Below are positions 23,350 to 34,968 of a stretch of 64,000 nucleotides of DNA, in pieces. The stretch's first letter is position 1. Every line of letters starts with the position of its first letter. The notes beneath the pieces were generated by a model. The model made no database searches, was not told the DNA's origin, and worked only from the letters and a program-made list of their open reading frames with translations. The stretch comes from Stictocephala bisonia. Taxonomy: Eukaryota > Arthropoda > Insecta > Hemiptera > Membracidae. The DNA lies in the NCBI GenBank assembly GCA_035578905.1, contig JAQJVL010000157.1, positions 682,001 to 746,000 of the forward strand. The letters run 5' to 3'. The position numbers and the translations under genes are program-made.

Positions 23350-26300
23350 ATTATATCTAACCAGGATTGTACTGAGCTCCCTGTCTGTTGTGGCTTGGGT
23401 GGGAGGAGGCGAGCTTGACTATAGACAGCGTCTGCCTCTACTGATCCGTGACACTGCGCTGGATATAATTATATCTAACCAGGATTGTACTGAGCTCCCT
23501 GTCTGTTGTGGCTTGGGTGGGAGGAGGCGAGCTTGACTATAGACAGCGTCTGCCTTTACTGATCCGTGACACTGCGCTGGATATAATTATATCTAACCAG
23601 GATTGTACTGAGCTCCCTGTCTGTTGTGGCTTAGGTGGGAGGAGGCGAGCTTGACTATAGACAGCGTCTGCCTTTACTGATCCGTGACATTGCGCTGGAT
23701 ATAATTATATCTAACCAGGATTGTACTGAGCTCCCTGTCTGTTGTGGCTTGGGTGGGAGGAGGCGAGCCTGACTATAGACAGCGTCTGCCTCTACTGATC
23801 CCTGACATTGCGCTGGATATAATTATATCTAACTAGGATTGTACTGAGCTCCCTGTCTGTTGTGGCTTGGGTGGGAGGAGGCGAGCCTGACTATAGACAG
23901 CGTCTGCCTCTACTGATCCCTGACATTGCGCTGGATATAATTATATCTAACTAGGATTGTACTGAGCTCCCTGTCTGTTGTGGCTTGGGTGGGAGGAGGC
24001 GAGCCTGACTATAGACAGCGTCTGCCTCTACTGATCCGTGACATTGCGCTGGATATAATTATATCTAACTAGGATTGTACTGAGCTCCCTGTCTGTTGTG
24101 GCTTGGGTGAAAGGAGGCGAGCTTGACTATAGACAGCGTCTGCCTCTACTGATCCGTGACATTGCGCTGGATATAATTATATCTAACTAGGATTGTACTG
24201 AGCTCCCTGTCTGTTGTGGCTTGGGTGGGAGGAGGCGAGCCTGACTATGGACAGCGTCTGCCTCTACTGATCCGTGACACTGCGCTGGATATAATTATAT
24301 CTAACCAGGATTGTACTGAGCTCCCTGGCTGTTGTGGCTTGGGTGGGAAGAGGCGAGCCTGACTATAGACAGCGTCTGCCTCTACTGATCCGTGACATTG
24401 CGCTGAATATAATTATATCTAACCAGGATTGTACTGAGCTCAATGTCTATTGTGGCTTGGGTGAAAGGAGGCGAGCTTGACTATAGACAGCGTCTGCCTC
24501 TACTGATCCGTGACATTGCGCTGGATATAATTATAGCTAACTAGGATTGTACTGAGCTCCCTGTCTGTTGTGGCTTGGGTGGGAGGAGGCGAGCCTGACT
24601 ATAGACAGCGTCTGCCTCTACTGATCCGTGACATTGCGCTGGATATAATTATAGCTAACTAGGATTGTACTGAGCTCCCTGTCTGTTGTGGCTTGGGTGG
24701 GAGGAGGCGAGCCTGACTATAGACAGCGTCTGCCTCTACTGATCCGTGACATTGCGCTGGATATAATTATATCTAACTAGGATTGTACTGAGCTCCCTGT
24801 CTGTTGTGGCTTGGGTGGGAGGAGGCGAGCCTGACTATAGACAGCGTCTGCCTTTACTGATCCGTGACATTGCGCTGGATATAATTATATCTAACCAGGA
24901 TTTTACTGAGCTTCCTGTCTGTTGTGGCTTGGGTGGGAGGAGGCGAGCCTGACTATGGACAGCGTCTGCCTCTACTGATCCGTGACACTGCGCTGGATAT
25001 AACTATATCTAACCAGGATTTTACTGAGCTTTCTGTCTGTTGTGGCTTGGGTGGGAGGAGGCGAGCCTGACTATAGACAGCGTCTGCCCCTACTGATCCG
25101 TGACATTGCGCTGGATATAATTATATCTAACCAGGATTGTACTGAGCTCCCTGTCTGTTGTGGCTTGGGTGGGAGGAGGCGAGCCTGACTATAGACAGCG
25201 TCTGCCCCTACTGATCCGTGACATTGCGCTGGATATAATTATATCTAACCAGGATTGTACTGAGCTTAATGTCTATTGTGGCTTGGGTGAAAGGAGGTGA
25301 GCTTGACTATAGACAGCGTCTGCCTCTACTGATCCGTGACATTGCGCTGGATATAATTATATCTAACTAGGATTGTACTGAGCTCCCTGTCTGTTGTGGC
25401 TTGGGTGGGAGGAGGCGAGCTTGACTATAGACAGCGTCTGCCTCTACTGATCCGTGACATTGCGCTGGATATAATTATATCTAACCAGGATTGTACTGAG
25501 CTCCCTGTCTGTTGTGGCTTGGGTGGGAGGAGGCGAGCTTGACTATAGACAGCGTCTGCCTCTACTGATCCGTGACATTGCGCTGAATATAATTATATCT
25601 AACCAGGATTGTACTGAGCTCAATGTCTATTGTGGCTTGGGTGAAAGGAGGTGAGCTTGACTATAGACAGCGTCTGCCTCTACTGATCCGTGACATTGCG
25701 CTGGATATAATTATATCTAACCCGGATTTTACTGAGCTTCCTGTCTGTTGTGGCTTGGGTGGGAGGAGGCTAGCCTGACTATGGACAGCGTCTGCCTCTA
25801 CTGATCCGTGACATTGCGCTGGATATAATTATATCTAACCCGGATTTTACTGAGCTTCCTGTCTGTTGTGGCTTGGGTGGGAGGAGGCTAGCCTGACTAT
25901 AGACAGCGTCTGCCTTTACTGATCCCTGACACTGCGCTGGATATAATTATATCTAACTAGGATTGTACTGAGCTCCCTGTCTGTTGTGGCTTGGGTGGGA
26001 GGAGGCTAGCCTGACTATGGATATCGTCTGCCTCTACTGATCCGTGACATTGCGCTGGATATAATTATATCTAACCCGGATTTTACTGAGCTTCCTGTCT
26101 GTTGTGGCTTGGGTGGGAGGAGGCTAGCCTGACTATAGACAGCGTCTGCCTTTACTGATCCGTGACATTGCGCTGGATATAATTATATCTAACCCGGATT
26201 TTACTGAGCTTCCTGTCTGTTGTGGCTTGGGTGGGAGGAGGCTAGCCTGACTATGGACAGCGTCTGCCTCTACTGATCCGTGACATTGCGCTGGATATAA

Positions 26301-26766
26301 TTATATCTAACCCGGATTTTACTGAGCTTCCTGTCTGTTGTGGCTTGGGTGGGAGGAGGCTAGCCTGACTATAGACAGCGTCTGCCTTTACTGATCCCTG
26401 ACATTGCGCTGGATATAATTATATCTAACTAGGATTGTACTGAGCTCCCTGTCTGTTGTGGCTTGGGTGGGAGGAGGCTAGCCTGACTATGGATAGCGTC
26501 TGCCTCTACTGATCCGTGACATTGCGCTGGATATAATTATATCTAACCCGGATTTTACTGAGCTTCCTGTCTGTTGTGGCTTGGGTGGGAGGAGGCTAGC
26601 CTGACTATAGACAGCGTCTGCCTTTACTGATCCGTGACATTGCGCTGGATATAATTATATCTAACCCGGATTTTACTGAGCTTCCTGTCTGTTGTGGCTT
26701 GGGTGGGAGGAGGCTAGCCTGACTATGGACAGCGTCTGCCTCTACTGATCCGTATCACTGCGCTGG
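23350..26766. repeat. 118-bp satellite, about 29 copies, with higher-order structure
   Basis: Monomers are 118 bp (GGATATAATTATATCTAACC at 23461, 23579 and onward). Each typical monomer carries a perfect 14-bp palindrome GATATAATTATATC at its junction. From about 25723 the monomer types cycle every four units (472 bp): the same variant set (CCCGG/TATGG, CCCGG/TATAG, CTAGG/TATGGAT, CCCGG/TATAG) starts at 25723, 26195 and 26667. The left part is more homogeneous and lacks this order. Confidence 0.95.
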
Positions 26767-26955
26767 AACATAATTTATCAATACCAATAATAGATAGATT
26801 GTAAACGAGCATTTACTTGAAAATGCTTTAAAGTAATGCAAAACTGTACTGAGGCAGAACATAATAAGAAATAATTCGTAATTTTGTACTTTTTCTTCAC
26901 ATTGTAGATTTACACTGTTCCAAAGTAACCTATTATGTCAAGTAGCACCGTTCTT

Positions 26956-27213
<258 letters not shown>

Positions 27214-27329
27214 TTTTTTCTTTCATACTCTCGAATCTTTTTTAATTTTAATTCGGAGGCAAATATAGGTAAAAAATTACATACTGATATTACTCCTTCT
27301 ATAAATTCAAAAACTTACCAATAGTCGGA

Positions 27330-27800
27330 ACAAGACATTTACTTTCTGTTTAGCCACATTTACAATGGCCTCCGCGTTCCTAGAAAGACTCGGGTGATGA
27401 GGGTTTCGTGTTCGCGATAAGGGTCGGTGTTTTTGAGCACCCTGTTGGCTTAGGGACCCCTTGTATACAGTCGTTTCGAAGCCGAAATGGCAATTTGTCA
27501 GTGGCTTTCAAAGCGATGTGGCGACATATGCAGAGGATTATCAGGGTACAATGGGGCAGCTGGGAGAGCCTACCTGGCCGCCATCGCCGTCAGTCCATTA
27601 TATAGTGCATCACAAACCAAGGGCAACAGGCAACGCAGATTACGGCCTGAGGAGGGGGAGGATAGCCCTTTCTACACATTCACTCGTCCAGTTAAATCCA
27701 ACAACGAGGGGAGTTCTGTGTTTTTATCTACCCATAGAGTCGGCCGTCTGAGTCGATTTTATCATGTAGAGTTCGTGACAAAAATGATCAAAAGTTGACC
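27330..27800 (+). other. GC-richer coding-like patch, unidentified
   Basis: Two or three overlapping plus-strand frames of 65 to 103 codons are open here and composition is nearer to coding than the flanks. Candidate frames start at 27461 and 27487. Neither gives a recognisable domain. It could be a decayed exon or transposon remnant. I cannot choose a frame. Confidence 0.2.
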
Positions 27801-27825
27801 ATGCTATTAGTATTCAATATATAGT

Positions 27826-27872
27826 TCTACTAGCCGGTAGCCCTTGCTTCGCAACTGGTGGTTCTCTAAGCT
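27826..27872 (-). mobile_element. Possible Helitron/Helentron 3' terminus
   Basis: On the minus strand the sequence reads GCGAAGCAAGGGCTACCGG followed by CTAGT. GCGAAGC-rich ends closing in CTAG-type termini are seen in insect Helitron/Helentron-like repeats. There is no second end and no Rep/helicase frame, so this is a weak call from a short motif. Confidence 0.25.
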
Positions 27873-28057
27873 TACTCACCCATGTCTCCGATGTTCTACC
27901 TAAACCATCAGATTAATATAAAAGCTCAACCTACTGCCATTCTCCTAGTAAAGAAAGTTCTATATTGTAGAGCACGTTATACGTCTACTTCAGGGGGATG
28001 CATGGTAGTACAGTCATGTCAGAATTAGTAGGAATTAGTAGAATCATGACAACCAAA

Positions 28058-28465
28058 TTAGCCAAGCTTTTGTGTCATGTTTATGTATTTTCTTATAAAA
28101 CTAACACTAACGTTACTCTTACGGGGAATATCTGGTTTATTTAGTAGACAGTTGTACAGGATGTGGGATTTGAACTGTAGTTTTTCATTCATTAGATTAG
28201 GGTCGTTTTTGGTTGATTTGTAAATTTCAAATTCTTCTAAGCAGTTCAAAAGTTGTCTATTTCGGCAATAATGTAAAATGTCCATGTTTGTTTGAATTGA
28301 ATGTAATGAATGGTTTTTATCAATGAGATGCTGGGCAACAGTGGATTTTTGGTTTTCGAGCTTGGGGTCAGGGTGGTGTTCTTTAAATCTATTGTGGAAA
28401 GGTCTGCGGGTCTGTCCAATATAATTGTCAGGGCAATTGTCGCAAGTGATCTTGTATACTCCCAT
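28058..28465 (-). pseudogene. Penelope GIY-YIG endonuclease domain
   Basis: A 135-codon frame starting MGVYKITCDNCPDNYIGQT, then RPFHNRFKEH. GVY and YIG form the GIY-YIG pair. The CDNC between them is the cysteine-containing insertion typical of Penelope-type nucleases, and the arginine after YIGQT is the expected catalytic region. The C-terminal part NEKLQFKSHILYNCLLNKPD reappears on the opposite strand at 30975-31040. The stop is at 28058-28060. The domain is intact as a frame, but upstream frame breaks mean it cannot be made as part of a full RT protein. Confidence 0.9.
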
Positions 28466-28479
28466 TTTCTCATATTTAT

Positions 28480-28947
28480 CTAAAGGTTTTTGTCTGAATT
28501 CAAGAGATTTTGTATTTTGTTTGTAGTTCGGAAAGTTAGTTTTATGTCGTGACGTTTCAATTCGTTCTTAAGGTAGTGCTCAATTGAATGGTTGTATTCT
28601 ATACATATGAATTTTTTATTATTATTTTGATTATCTGGTTTTGTATTTTTGTTTTTATGTTTATAAATTAAGTTGTCTATAAATTTCTTCGAGTATCCAT
28701 TTGATTCTGCAATGTGTTTGATTATTTGTACCTCTTTATTGTAATTTTTCTGTGACATAAGGAAGTTAATTAATCTGTAGACAAGTGAGTTATAAGCTGC
28801 CATTTTTTGAGAGTGGGGGTGATATGACGTGGCGTGGATAGTTTGGTTGGATGTTGTAGCTTTTCTAAAAATACTAAACTCAAGTTTAGTACTTTTCGTT
28901 ATGGTCAGATCTAGAAAATTTAACTCGTTCGATTGCTCAATTTCCAT
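28480..28947 (-). pseudogene. Penelope RT thumb/linker fragment
   Basis: A 155-codon frame beginning near LNFLDLTI and containing IFRKATTSNQTIHATSYHP and MAAYNSLVYRLINF. It continues with a basic linker rich in K and N. In Penelope-like proteins this block lies between the YVDD motif and the nuclease, and carries the FRK.T....H..S.HP pattern seen here. It is separated from the core by about 30 bp with a frame break, and from the nuclease frame by 14 bp with another. Position and motif make the assignment secure even though it is not catalytic. Confidence 0.8.
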
Positions 28948-28976
28948 GGTAAATTTAATTTTTGGAGATAAACTAT

Positions 28977-29387
28977 TTAAATAGTTGTGTAGTACCGTAT
29001 ATTAAGTTGTCGGGTATTGCCATAGAATATTAAAAATGTGTCATCAACGTATCTGAAGTACATAGATATTTTGTTTTTGTTTTTATTTTTCTCTGAAAAA
29101 AGTAGATTGTTTTCCATGTGGTTTAGGTAGATGTCTGCTAAAAGGCTAGATAGTGGGGAGCCCATAGCTAATCCGTCAGTTTGTTTGTAGTATTTGTTGT
29201 TGAAGCAGAAGTAGTTTTGGTCCAAAGTTTCTTTTAATAATTTCATTAATTCGTTAATTGCTTCAGGTAAAAGGTTTGAGCTCCTTAATTTCGTGTTCAC
29301 TATTTCTAAGGTTTCATTGATCGGAACGTTTGTGTAAAGATTGACAATGTCAAATGAAGCCATTATGCAGGGGTCTTGGATAATCAC
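28977..29387 (-). pseudogene. Penelope RT catalytic core fragment
   Basis: A 136-codon frame with motif A MASFDIVNLYTNVPI, motif B region GLAMGSPLSSLLADIYL and motif C RYVDDTFLIF. YVDD carries two of the catalytic aspartates and FDIV the other, so the catalytic residues themselves are intact. The frame opens after a frameshift in the preceding AAAAACC context and closes shortly after motif C. Catalytic residues are preserved but the ORF is broken on both sides. Its first part (29319-29387) lies in the 285-bp segment that is duplicated at 30398-30681. Confidence 0.9.
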
Positions 29388-29603
29388 ATCATTGGTTTTT
29401 CTATAAATTCATAAGAGTTTTTCAAGCTGTAATTGGTACTAATGTCAATGTTATGTTTTATTATTTGTTCTAGTTTTTTTAGCAATATTGTATGTAGGAG
29501 CTAGGGTGTAAGCGACAAGAGGCCTTATTGGGGTCCTTGGCTTGTGTACTTTGGGTAAGCTGCGTAATTTTGGTGCGACAGGATTGGTTGTGTTTGAGTT
29601 TTT
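29319..29603 (-). repeat. 285-bp duplicated Penelope segment, left copy
   Basis: Near-identical to 30398-30681, including the same frameshifts. Both start GATCGGAACGTTTGTGTAA and end TTTGAGTTTTT on the plus strand. It differs by a one-base indel and a few substitutions. Confidence 0.95.
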
Positions 29604-30397
29604 CTATAAATTTATAAATATATAAAATTCTATAAATTTAAACCACCACATTATCACTTATAGCCTTAAGAAGAGGTGAATAATGCTGATAATGCTGATT
29701 TAAAACCACTATTAAGAAAAAACCACTCAAAGTAAAATTTAAATTTTGTATAACTGCGTTTTTGCACTTAACTGAATGTGTTAAATGTTTTTCATTGAAT
29801 AAAAAATGCAAAAATATTTATAAATTTAAAGGTTAAAAAGGTATTATTTTAACTTTGAAATTATAAATATTTGTACATTTATAAAATGGAAAACATTTGA
29901 ACCCCTTCATTATGTAAAAACCCCCTTCATTTTGACAGTTAAATTTGTACTTAAATGGTTTTGTCATAATTGAGATTTTAAATGAGCTAAATGCGCCCCT
30001 TATTAAGGCTAGAAGTTCTAATGTAGTGGTTACAAATTTTGTTGTTTATTTTTCCTATCTCAAGGGAAGGTATGTTAACTAATTTTGATTATAAAATTAG
30101 AAAATAATTAACACACCGAAAACCGATTGCACCACCTGACGAGTTGACTACAATTTACTCGTAGTTGCCAGGCAGGCCAGCACCACCTGACGAGTTGACT
30201 ACAATTTACTCGCAGTTGCCAGGAAGTTTACCTTAGAACCGTTGAGTTTCAGTTTAGCCTTTACCTAATGATATATAGCAGGTATATCAGTGTTTTTACC
30301 TGCTATATATAATTTACCACTGAGCCTGTATGGGTGGGCGGGTGGGCAAGTACCACTGAGCCTGTATGGCTGGGCGGGTGGGCCAGTAATCTCATTT
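29604..30397 (+). mobile_element. 794-bp insert: truncated MITE plus 36-bp repeat flank
   Basis: From about 29638 the insert matches 35633-36390 almost base for base. It carries the inner part and right TIR of the MITE at 35524-36119, the following duplicated CACCTGACGAGTTGACTAC block, and just over two units of the 36-bp repeat. The left TIR of the MITE is missing here. The first 35 bases (AT-rich CTATAAATTTATA) are unique to this copy. Confidence 0.9.
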
Positions 30398-30681
30398 GAT
30401 CGGAACGTTTGTGTAAGATTGACAATGTCAAATGAAGCCATTATGCAGGGGTCTTGGATAATCACATCATTGGTTTTTCTATAAATTCATAAGAGTTTTT
30501 CAAGCTGTAATTGGTACTAATGTCAATTTTATGTTTTATTATTTGTTCTAGTTTTTTTAGCAATATTGTATGTAGGAGCTAGGGTGTAATCGACAAGAGG
30601 CCTTATTGGGGTCCTTGGCTTGTGTACTTTGGGTAAGCTGCGTAATTTTGGTGCGACAGGATTGGTTGTGTTTGAGTTTTT
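30398..30681 (-). repeat. 285-bp duplicated Penelope segment, right copy
   Basis: Partner of 29319-29603. A single-base deletion (CTTAC in place of CTTTAC in the NLYTN codons) breaks this copy further, whereas the left copy keeps that reading. Confidence 0.95.
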
Positions 30682-30975
30682 AATGTCAGTATCACATAAT
30701 AGTATTTTACTCGAATTAACAAGTTTCCTTATTTTCTTCTGGTATTTTTTCGTGGGGTCACTTTTTAGTTCTATTATTCCGTTGTTAGTAAACAATTTTT
30801 GTACTTTCGTTATGTAGTCATGTCTATACATGATAACAGTGGTGTTTCCCTTGTCTGCTTTACATAATATTGCGTCATTGGTAGCTAATTTCTCTTTTAT
30901 TGATTTGAGTATTGATAGTTCGTGTTTATGCAAATTTGATATTCCTATTTTTTGTTTTTGGATCTGGTTTATGAT
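30529..30975 (-). pseudogene. Penelope RT N-terminal fragment
   Basis: The frame, open on the minus strand from the junction at about 30975, carries ILCKADKGNTTVIM and then PKLRSLPKVHKPRTPIRPLV with APTYNIAKK. These are the conserved N-terminal blocks ahead of the polymerase fingers in Penelope-like RTs. No ATG is visible; the first in-frame candidate near 30933 is TTG, and the frame runs up to the inversion junction, so the 5' part is missing. A shift in a run of A bases near 30560 (AAKK region) takes it out of frame. A second shift near 30480 would be needed to rejoin the catalytic part. It is non-functional. Confidence 0.85.
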
Positions 30976-31270
30976 CTAATGAATGAAAAACTACAGTTCA
31001 AATCCCACATCCTGTACAACTGTCTACTAAATAAACCAGATACCCAAGGAACAGCTGATAACAGAAAAGGGAAGGAGAAAGTGACATAACAATTAGGTTA
31101 AGTGTAAAAATGTACTTTGACTGTGTTTTTAGTATTTATTTGTGTTTTATCTAGAGACGAATTGCAAGATGAAGAAATTTCAACTCCCCCTGAGGATGCT
31201 ACAATATTAGCGAAACCGGTCGGTTAAATGACCAATGAAGGATCACTAGACGAAGGTATTTAATAAATAA
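30975..31270 (+). mobile_element. Inverted Penelope 3' fragment with possible ribozyme-like core
   Basis: From about 30975 the plus strand encodes LMNEKLQFKSHILYNCLLNK, the same nuclease C-terminus found on the minus strand at 28058-28465, then diverges into a different 3' region. Near its end lies CTGAGGA (31190-31196), a GCTA/TAGC stem and GAAA (31212-31215). The two Penelope pieces are back to back with no spacer. Confidence 0.8.
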
Positions 31271-31635
31271 AATAATAAACTTAAACCATCTTTATTTGAA
31301 ATAACTTGACAAACATTATAGAAGCTGTAGGTTAGTGTAGGACACTAATTAACTGTCTATAGATCTGCAATCTTTCAAGAACGTAATTTTTAATGAAATA
31401 AAAGCACCAGGTGGATCGGTTTAAGTGGCGGATGGTGTCAGAGGTTCAAGGGAGGGGAACAAGTAGAATTGAGACGCCAAAAAGCTGAACTCATCCCTTT
31501 CACTCCCATATTAAAGCCTCCCGTCCTACAAGGCAACACATTTCACACACGAACACGTGTGAACACGCGTGCGCACGAGGACTGCGTAGTTAAGTACCGT
31601 ATTCAATAATATTCATATTCTGAAAACTGCAATTT
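31271..31635. other. Unassigned sequence
   Basis: No gene. Includes a short alternating patch of ACACGTGT/ACACGCGTGCGC type at about 31545-31580. Confidence 0.35.
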
Positions 31636-33513
31636 AAACTAACCAAGTCCAGTAAGTCTCAACAGTATAACAAACTAACCAAGTCCAGTAAGTCTCAACG
31701 GTATAATAAACTAACCAAGTCCAGTAAGTTTCAACAGTATAACAAACTAACCAAGTCCAGTAAGTCTCAACAGTATAACAAACTAACCAAGTCCAGTAAG
31801 TCTCAACAGTATAACAAACTAACCAAGTCCAGTAAGTCTCAACAGTATAACAAACTAACCAAGTCCAGTAAGTCTCAACAGTATAACAAACTAACCAAGT
31901 CCAGTAAGTCTCAACAGTATAACAAACTAACCAAGTCCAGTAAGTCTCAACAGTATAACAAACTAACCAAGTCCAGTAAGTCTCAACGGTATAACAAACT
32001 AACCAAGTCCAGTAAGTCTCAACAGTATAACAAACTAACCAAGTCCAGTAAGTCTCAACAGTATAACAAACTAACCAAGTCCAGTAAGTCTCAACAGTAT
32101 AACAAACTAACCAAGTCCAGAAAGTCTCAACAGTATAACAAACTAACCAAGTCCAGTAAGTCTCAACAGTATAACAAACTAACCAAGTCCAGTAAGTCTC
32201 AACAGTATAACAAACTAACCAAGTCCAGTAAGTCTCAACAGTATAACAAACTAACCAGGTCCAGTAAGTCTCAACAGTATAACAAACTAACCAGGTCCAG
32301 TAAGTCTCAACAGTATAACAAACTAACCAAGTCCAGTAAGTCTCAACAGTATAACAAACTAACCAAGTCCAGTAAGTCTCAACAGTATAACAAACTAACC
32401 AAGTCCAGTAAGTCTCAACAGTATAACAAACTAACCAAGTCCAGTAAGTCTCAACAGTATAACAAACTAACCAAGTCCAGTAAGTCTCAACAGTATAACA
32501 AACTAACCAAGTCCAGAAAGTCTCAACAGTATAACAAACTAACCAAGTCCAGTAAGTCTCAACAGTAAAACAAACTAACCAAGTCCAGTAAGTCTCAACA
32601 GTATAACAAACTAACCAAGTCCAGTAAGTCTCAACAGTATAACAAACTAACCAAGTCCAGTAAGTCTCAACAGTATAACAAACTAACCAAGTCCAGTAAG
32701 TCTCAACAGTATAACAAACTAACCAAGTCCAGTAAGTCTCAACAGTATAACAAACTAACCAAGTCCAGTAAGTCTCAACAGTATAACAAACTAACCAAGT
32801 CCAGTAAGTCTCAACAGTATAACAAACTAACCAAGTCCAGTAAGTCTCAACAGTATAACAAACTAACCAAGTCCAGTAAGTCTCAACAGTATAACAAACT
32901 AACCAAGTCCAGTAAGTCTCAACAGTATAACAAACTAACCAAGTCCAGTAAGTCTCAACAGTATAACAAACTAACCAAGTCCAGTAAGTCTCAACAGTAT
33001 AACAAACTAACCAAGTCCAGTAAGTCTCAACAGTATAACAAACTAACCAAGTCCAGTAAGTCTCAACAGTATAACAAACTAACCAAGTCCAGTAAGTCTC
33101 AACAGTATAACAAACTAACCAAGTCCAGTAAGTCTCAACAGTATAACAAACTAACCAAGTCCAGTAAGTCTCAACAGTATAACAAACTAACCAAGTCCAG
33201 TAAGTCTCAACAGTATAACAAACTAACCAAGTCCAGTAAGTCTCAACAGTATAACAAACTAACCAAGTCCAGTAAGTATCAACAGTATAACAAACTAACC
33301 AAGTCCAGTAAGTCTCAACAGTATAACAAACTAACCAAGTCCAGTAAGTCTCAACAGTATAACAAACTAACCAAGTCCAGTAAGTCTCAACAGTATAACA
33401 AACTAACCAAGTCCAGTAAGTCTCAACAGTATAACAAACTAACCAAATCCAGTAAGTCTCAAAAGTATAACAAACTAACCAAGTCCAGAAAGTCTCAACA
33501 GTATAACAAACTA
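31636..33513. repeat. 36-bp minisatellite, about 52 copies, very homogeneous
   Basis: The unit AAACTAACCAAGTCCAGTAA plus GTCTCAACAGTATAAC repeats every 36 bp with only scattered single-base variants (such as GTCCAGAAAG, AACCAGG, CAACGG) over nearly 1.9 kb. There are no spacers between units. No frame of note. Confidence 0.98.
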
Positions 33514-34839
33514 AAAAATGGTAAACGTAATTTCTTAAAAGTGTGTCTTTCTCTTAGGATAGTAAAGTAATGTAGCGGCTGCTGCTTGTCAGAGATCCTC
33601 CTGGAGTCGCTAACATTGAGTCGCCTCGTTCGTGGAACCCACCGTTGAGGTCTCCATAATCATGGGCGTTTGAGAGATTGGTTTCTTAACCTTTCGTAAG
33701 TTCCCCATTTTTTAAGTTTTTAGCAAGCGTAAATCTATTAAATGGAAAGATCAGTTACAATTTGAAACCGTAAACATTTTAACAAATGCGCCCTCTCAGA
33801 ATTTTATACAAAGTAGAATTCGTCACATTTTTAATTAATTAATTCGAAAAAATAAAGCTAATCTGAATTTAGATGAAAAGTTGTAAGTGAAATGTTGTAA
33901 ACTGTAATGTATCTGTTTGAAGTAAACACTGGAAGTGCTCAGCAACATTGAGCACGCATCAGAATACAAACATTGAGATATTGGATGTTTGGTTTTGTAA
34001 CATTGTTATAGCTTTTTGCCATTACTATTATTAATTTTTTGTATGTTACTTTTATGTTAACTTGCATTATTTACAATTTTTTTGGCAATGGTTTTGGTCA
34101 CGGTGTTATTATACTGTTGTTGATGCTTTAAATGTCTTGTAAGTGGTCAGATTATCTCATTTCTTATTAATTATATTGTAGTATATGTTTTGGTAACGGA
34201 GTATGGTATTTTGTATATATTTAGACATCCAATGATTTTCCTTCTCATGTAGATCTATATCGTCATTTTGAATTTACAGCGATAAAATGTACTCAGAATC
34301 AAAACAGCTTAACTCGAAGGTATATTGTTAATTTTTTCCTTTTAATAGAGCGTATAGCTAATTTAGGGTACAAAATAGCGGGTATTGCAAGGCGAGGAGT
34401 AACCGATAGGATCTTTAAATTATCAAGAATAGTTAAATATTTATAATGTGAGACAAAGACAAAAGACTCCGTAGTAGACTCTTACTGTCATTATAGAAAC
34501 TCTAACGGATTTGCAAGCCCGGCTGAACAACTGCACATACACTAAGTGTTGTTAAGAAATATTGTTTGTTAATAAATTTAAACTCATCTGAAAAACTAAT
34601 AAAATTAATGACATTTGGAACAAATATAATGTATCGTGAGTACAACTTTGGTGGTAATTGATTGTCACACTTGCTGTGTTATTTTTGCATAGATATTTTA
34701 GCAATGATGTAAAATAACAAAACTTATTTTCTATCTATACTTTTATTTTAAAGATAGGAAATAGAGAACATGTATTTAACCATGATAAACACCGGTTGTT
34801 CATTTGTCATTGGGCTATTAATTAATGACACTTTCTAAG
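33514..34839. other. Unassigned AT-rich sequence
   Basis: No gene recognised. A GC-richer stretch of about 100 bp lies at 33575-33670. Confidence 0.35.
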
Positions 34840-34968
34840 GAATAGTCGGCCTTAGTTTGTAACAATGACTACATTCGCTCATTCGATATGACACTAGTCG
34901 CACTCATTCCAAGTCCAATTCGCCTTATCTCACCAATCGGTGTCTTAAGAATAAATAAAACATAACAT
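34840..34968 (+). mobile_element. SINE 3' fragment
   Basis: GTAACAATGACTACATTCGCT is followed by an ATTCGCC block, CGGTGTCTTAAGAATAAATAA and an AAAC tail. It matches the 3' part of the longer SINE at 59737-60180. The tRNA-like head is absent here. Confidence 0.65.

Larger units (their letters stand above)
28058..30975 (-). mobile_element. Degenerate Penelope-like retroelement, split by an insert
   Basis: Read on the minus strand, the order is an N-terminal RT region (30975-30529), then RT core, linker/thumb and GIY-YIG nuclease (28058). This is the domain order known for Penelope-like elements. It is interrupted by a 794-bp foreign segment (29604-30397) flanked by duplicated copies of the element's own sequence. 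Frameshifts break it into at least four frames. At 30975 it abuts an inverted fragment of a related element. Confidence 0.9.

Noticed and set aside
28058..30933. Retrovirus or LTR retrotransposon
   Set aside because: There are no LTRs, gag, protease or integrase; the GIY-YIG nuclease and motif set are those of Penelope-like elements.
31636..33513. Possible CRISPR array because of 36-bp direct repeats
   Set aside because: Units are contiguous with no unique spacers, the genome is eukaryotic and no cas-like genes are present.
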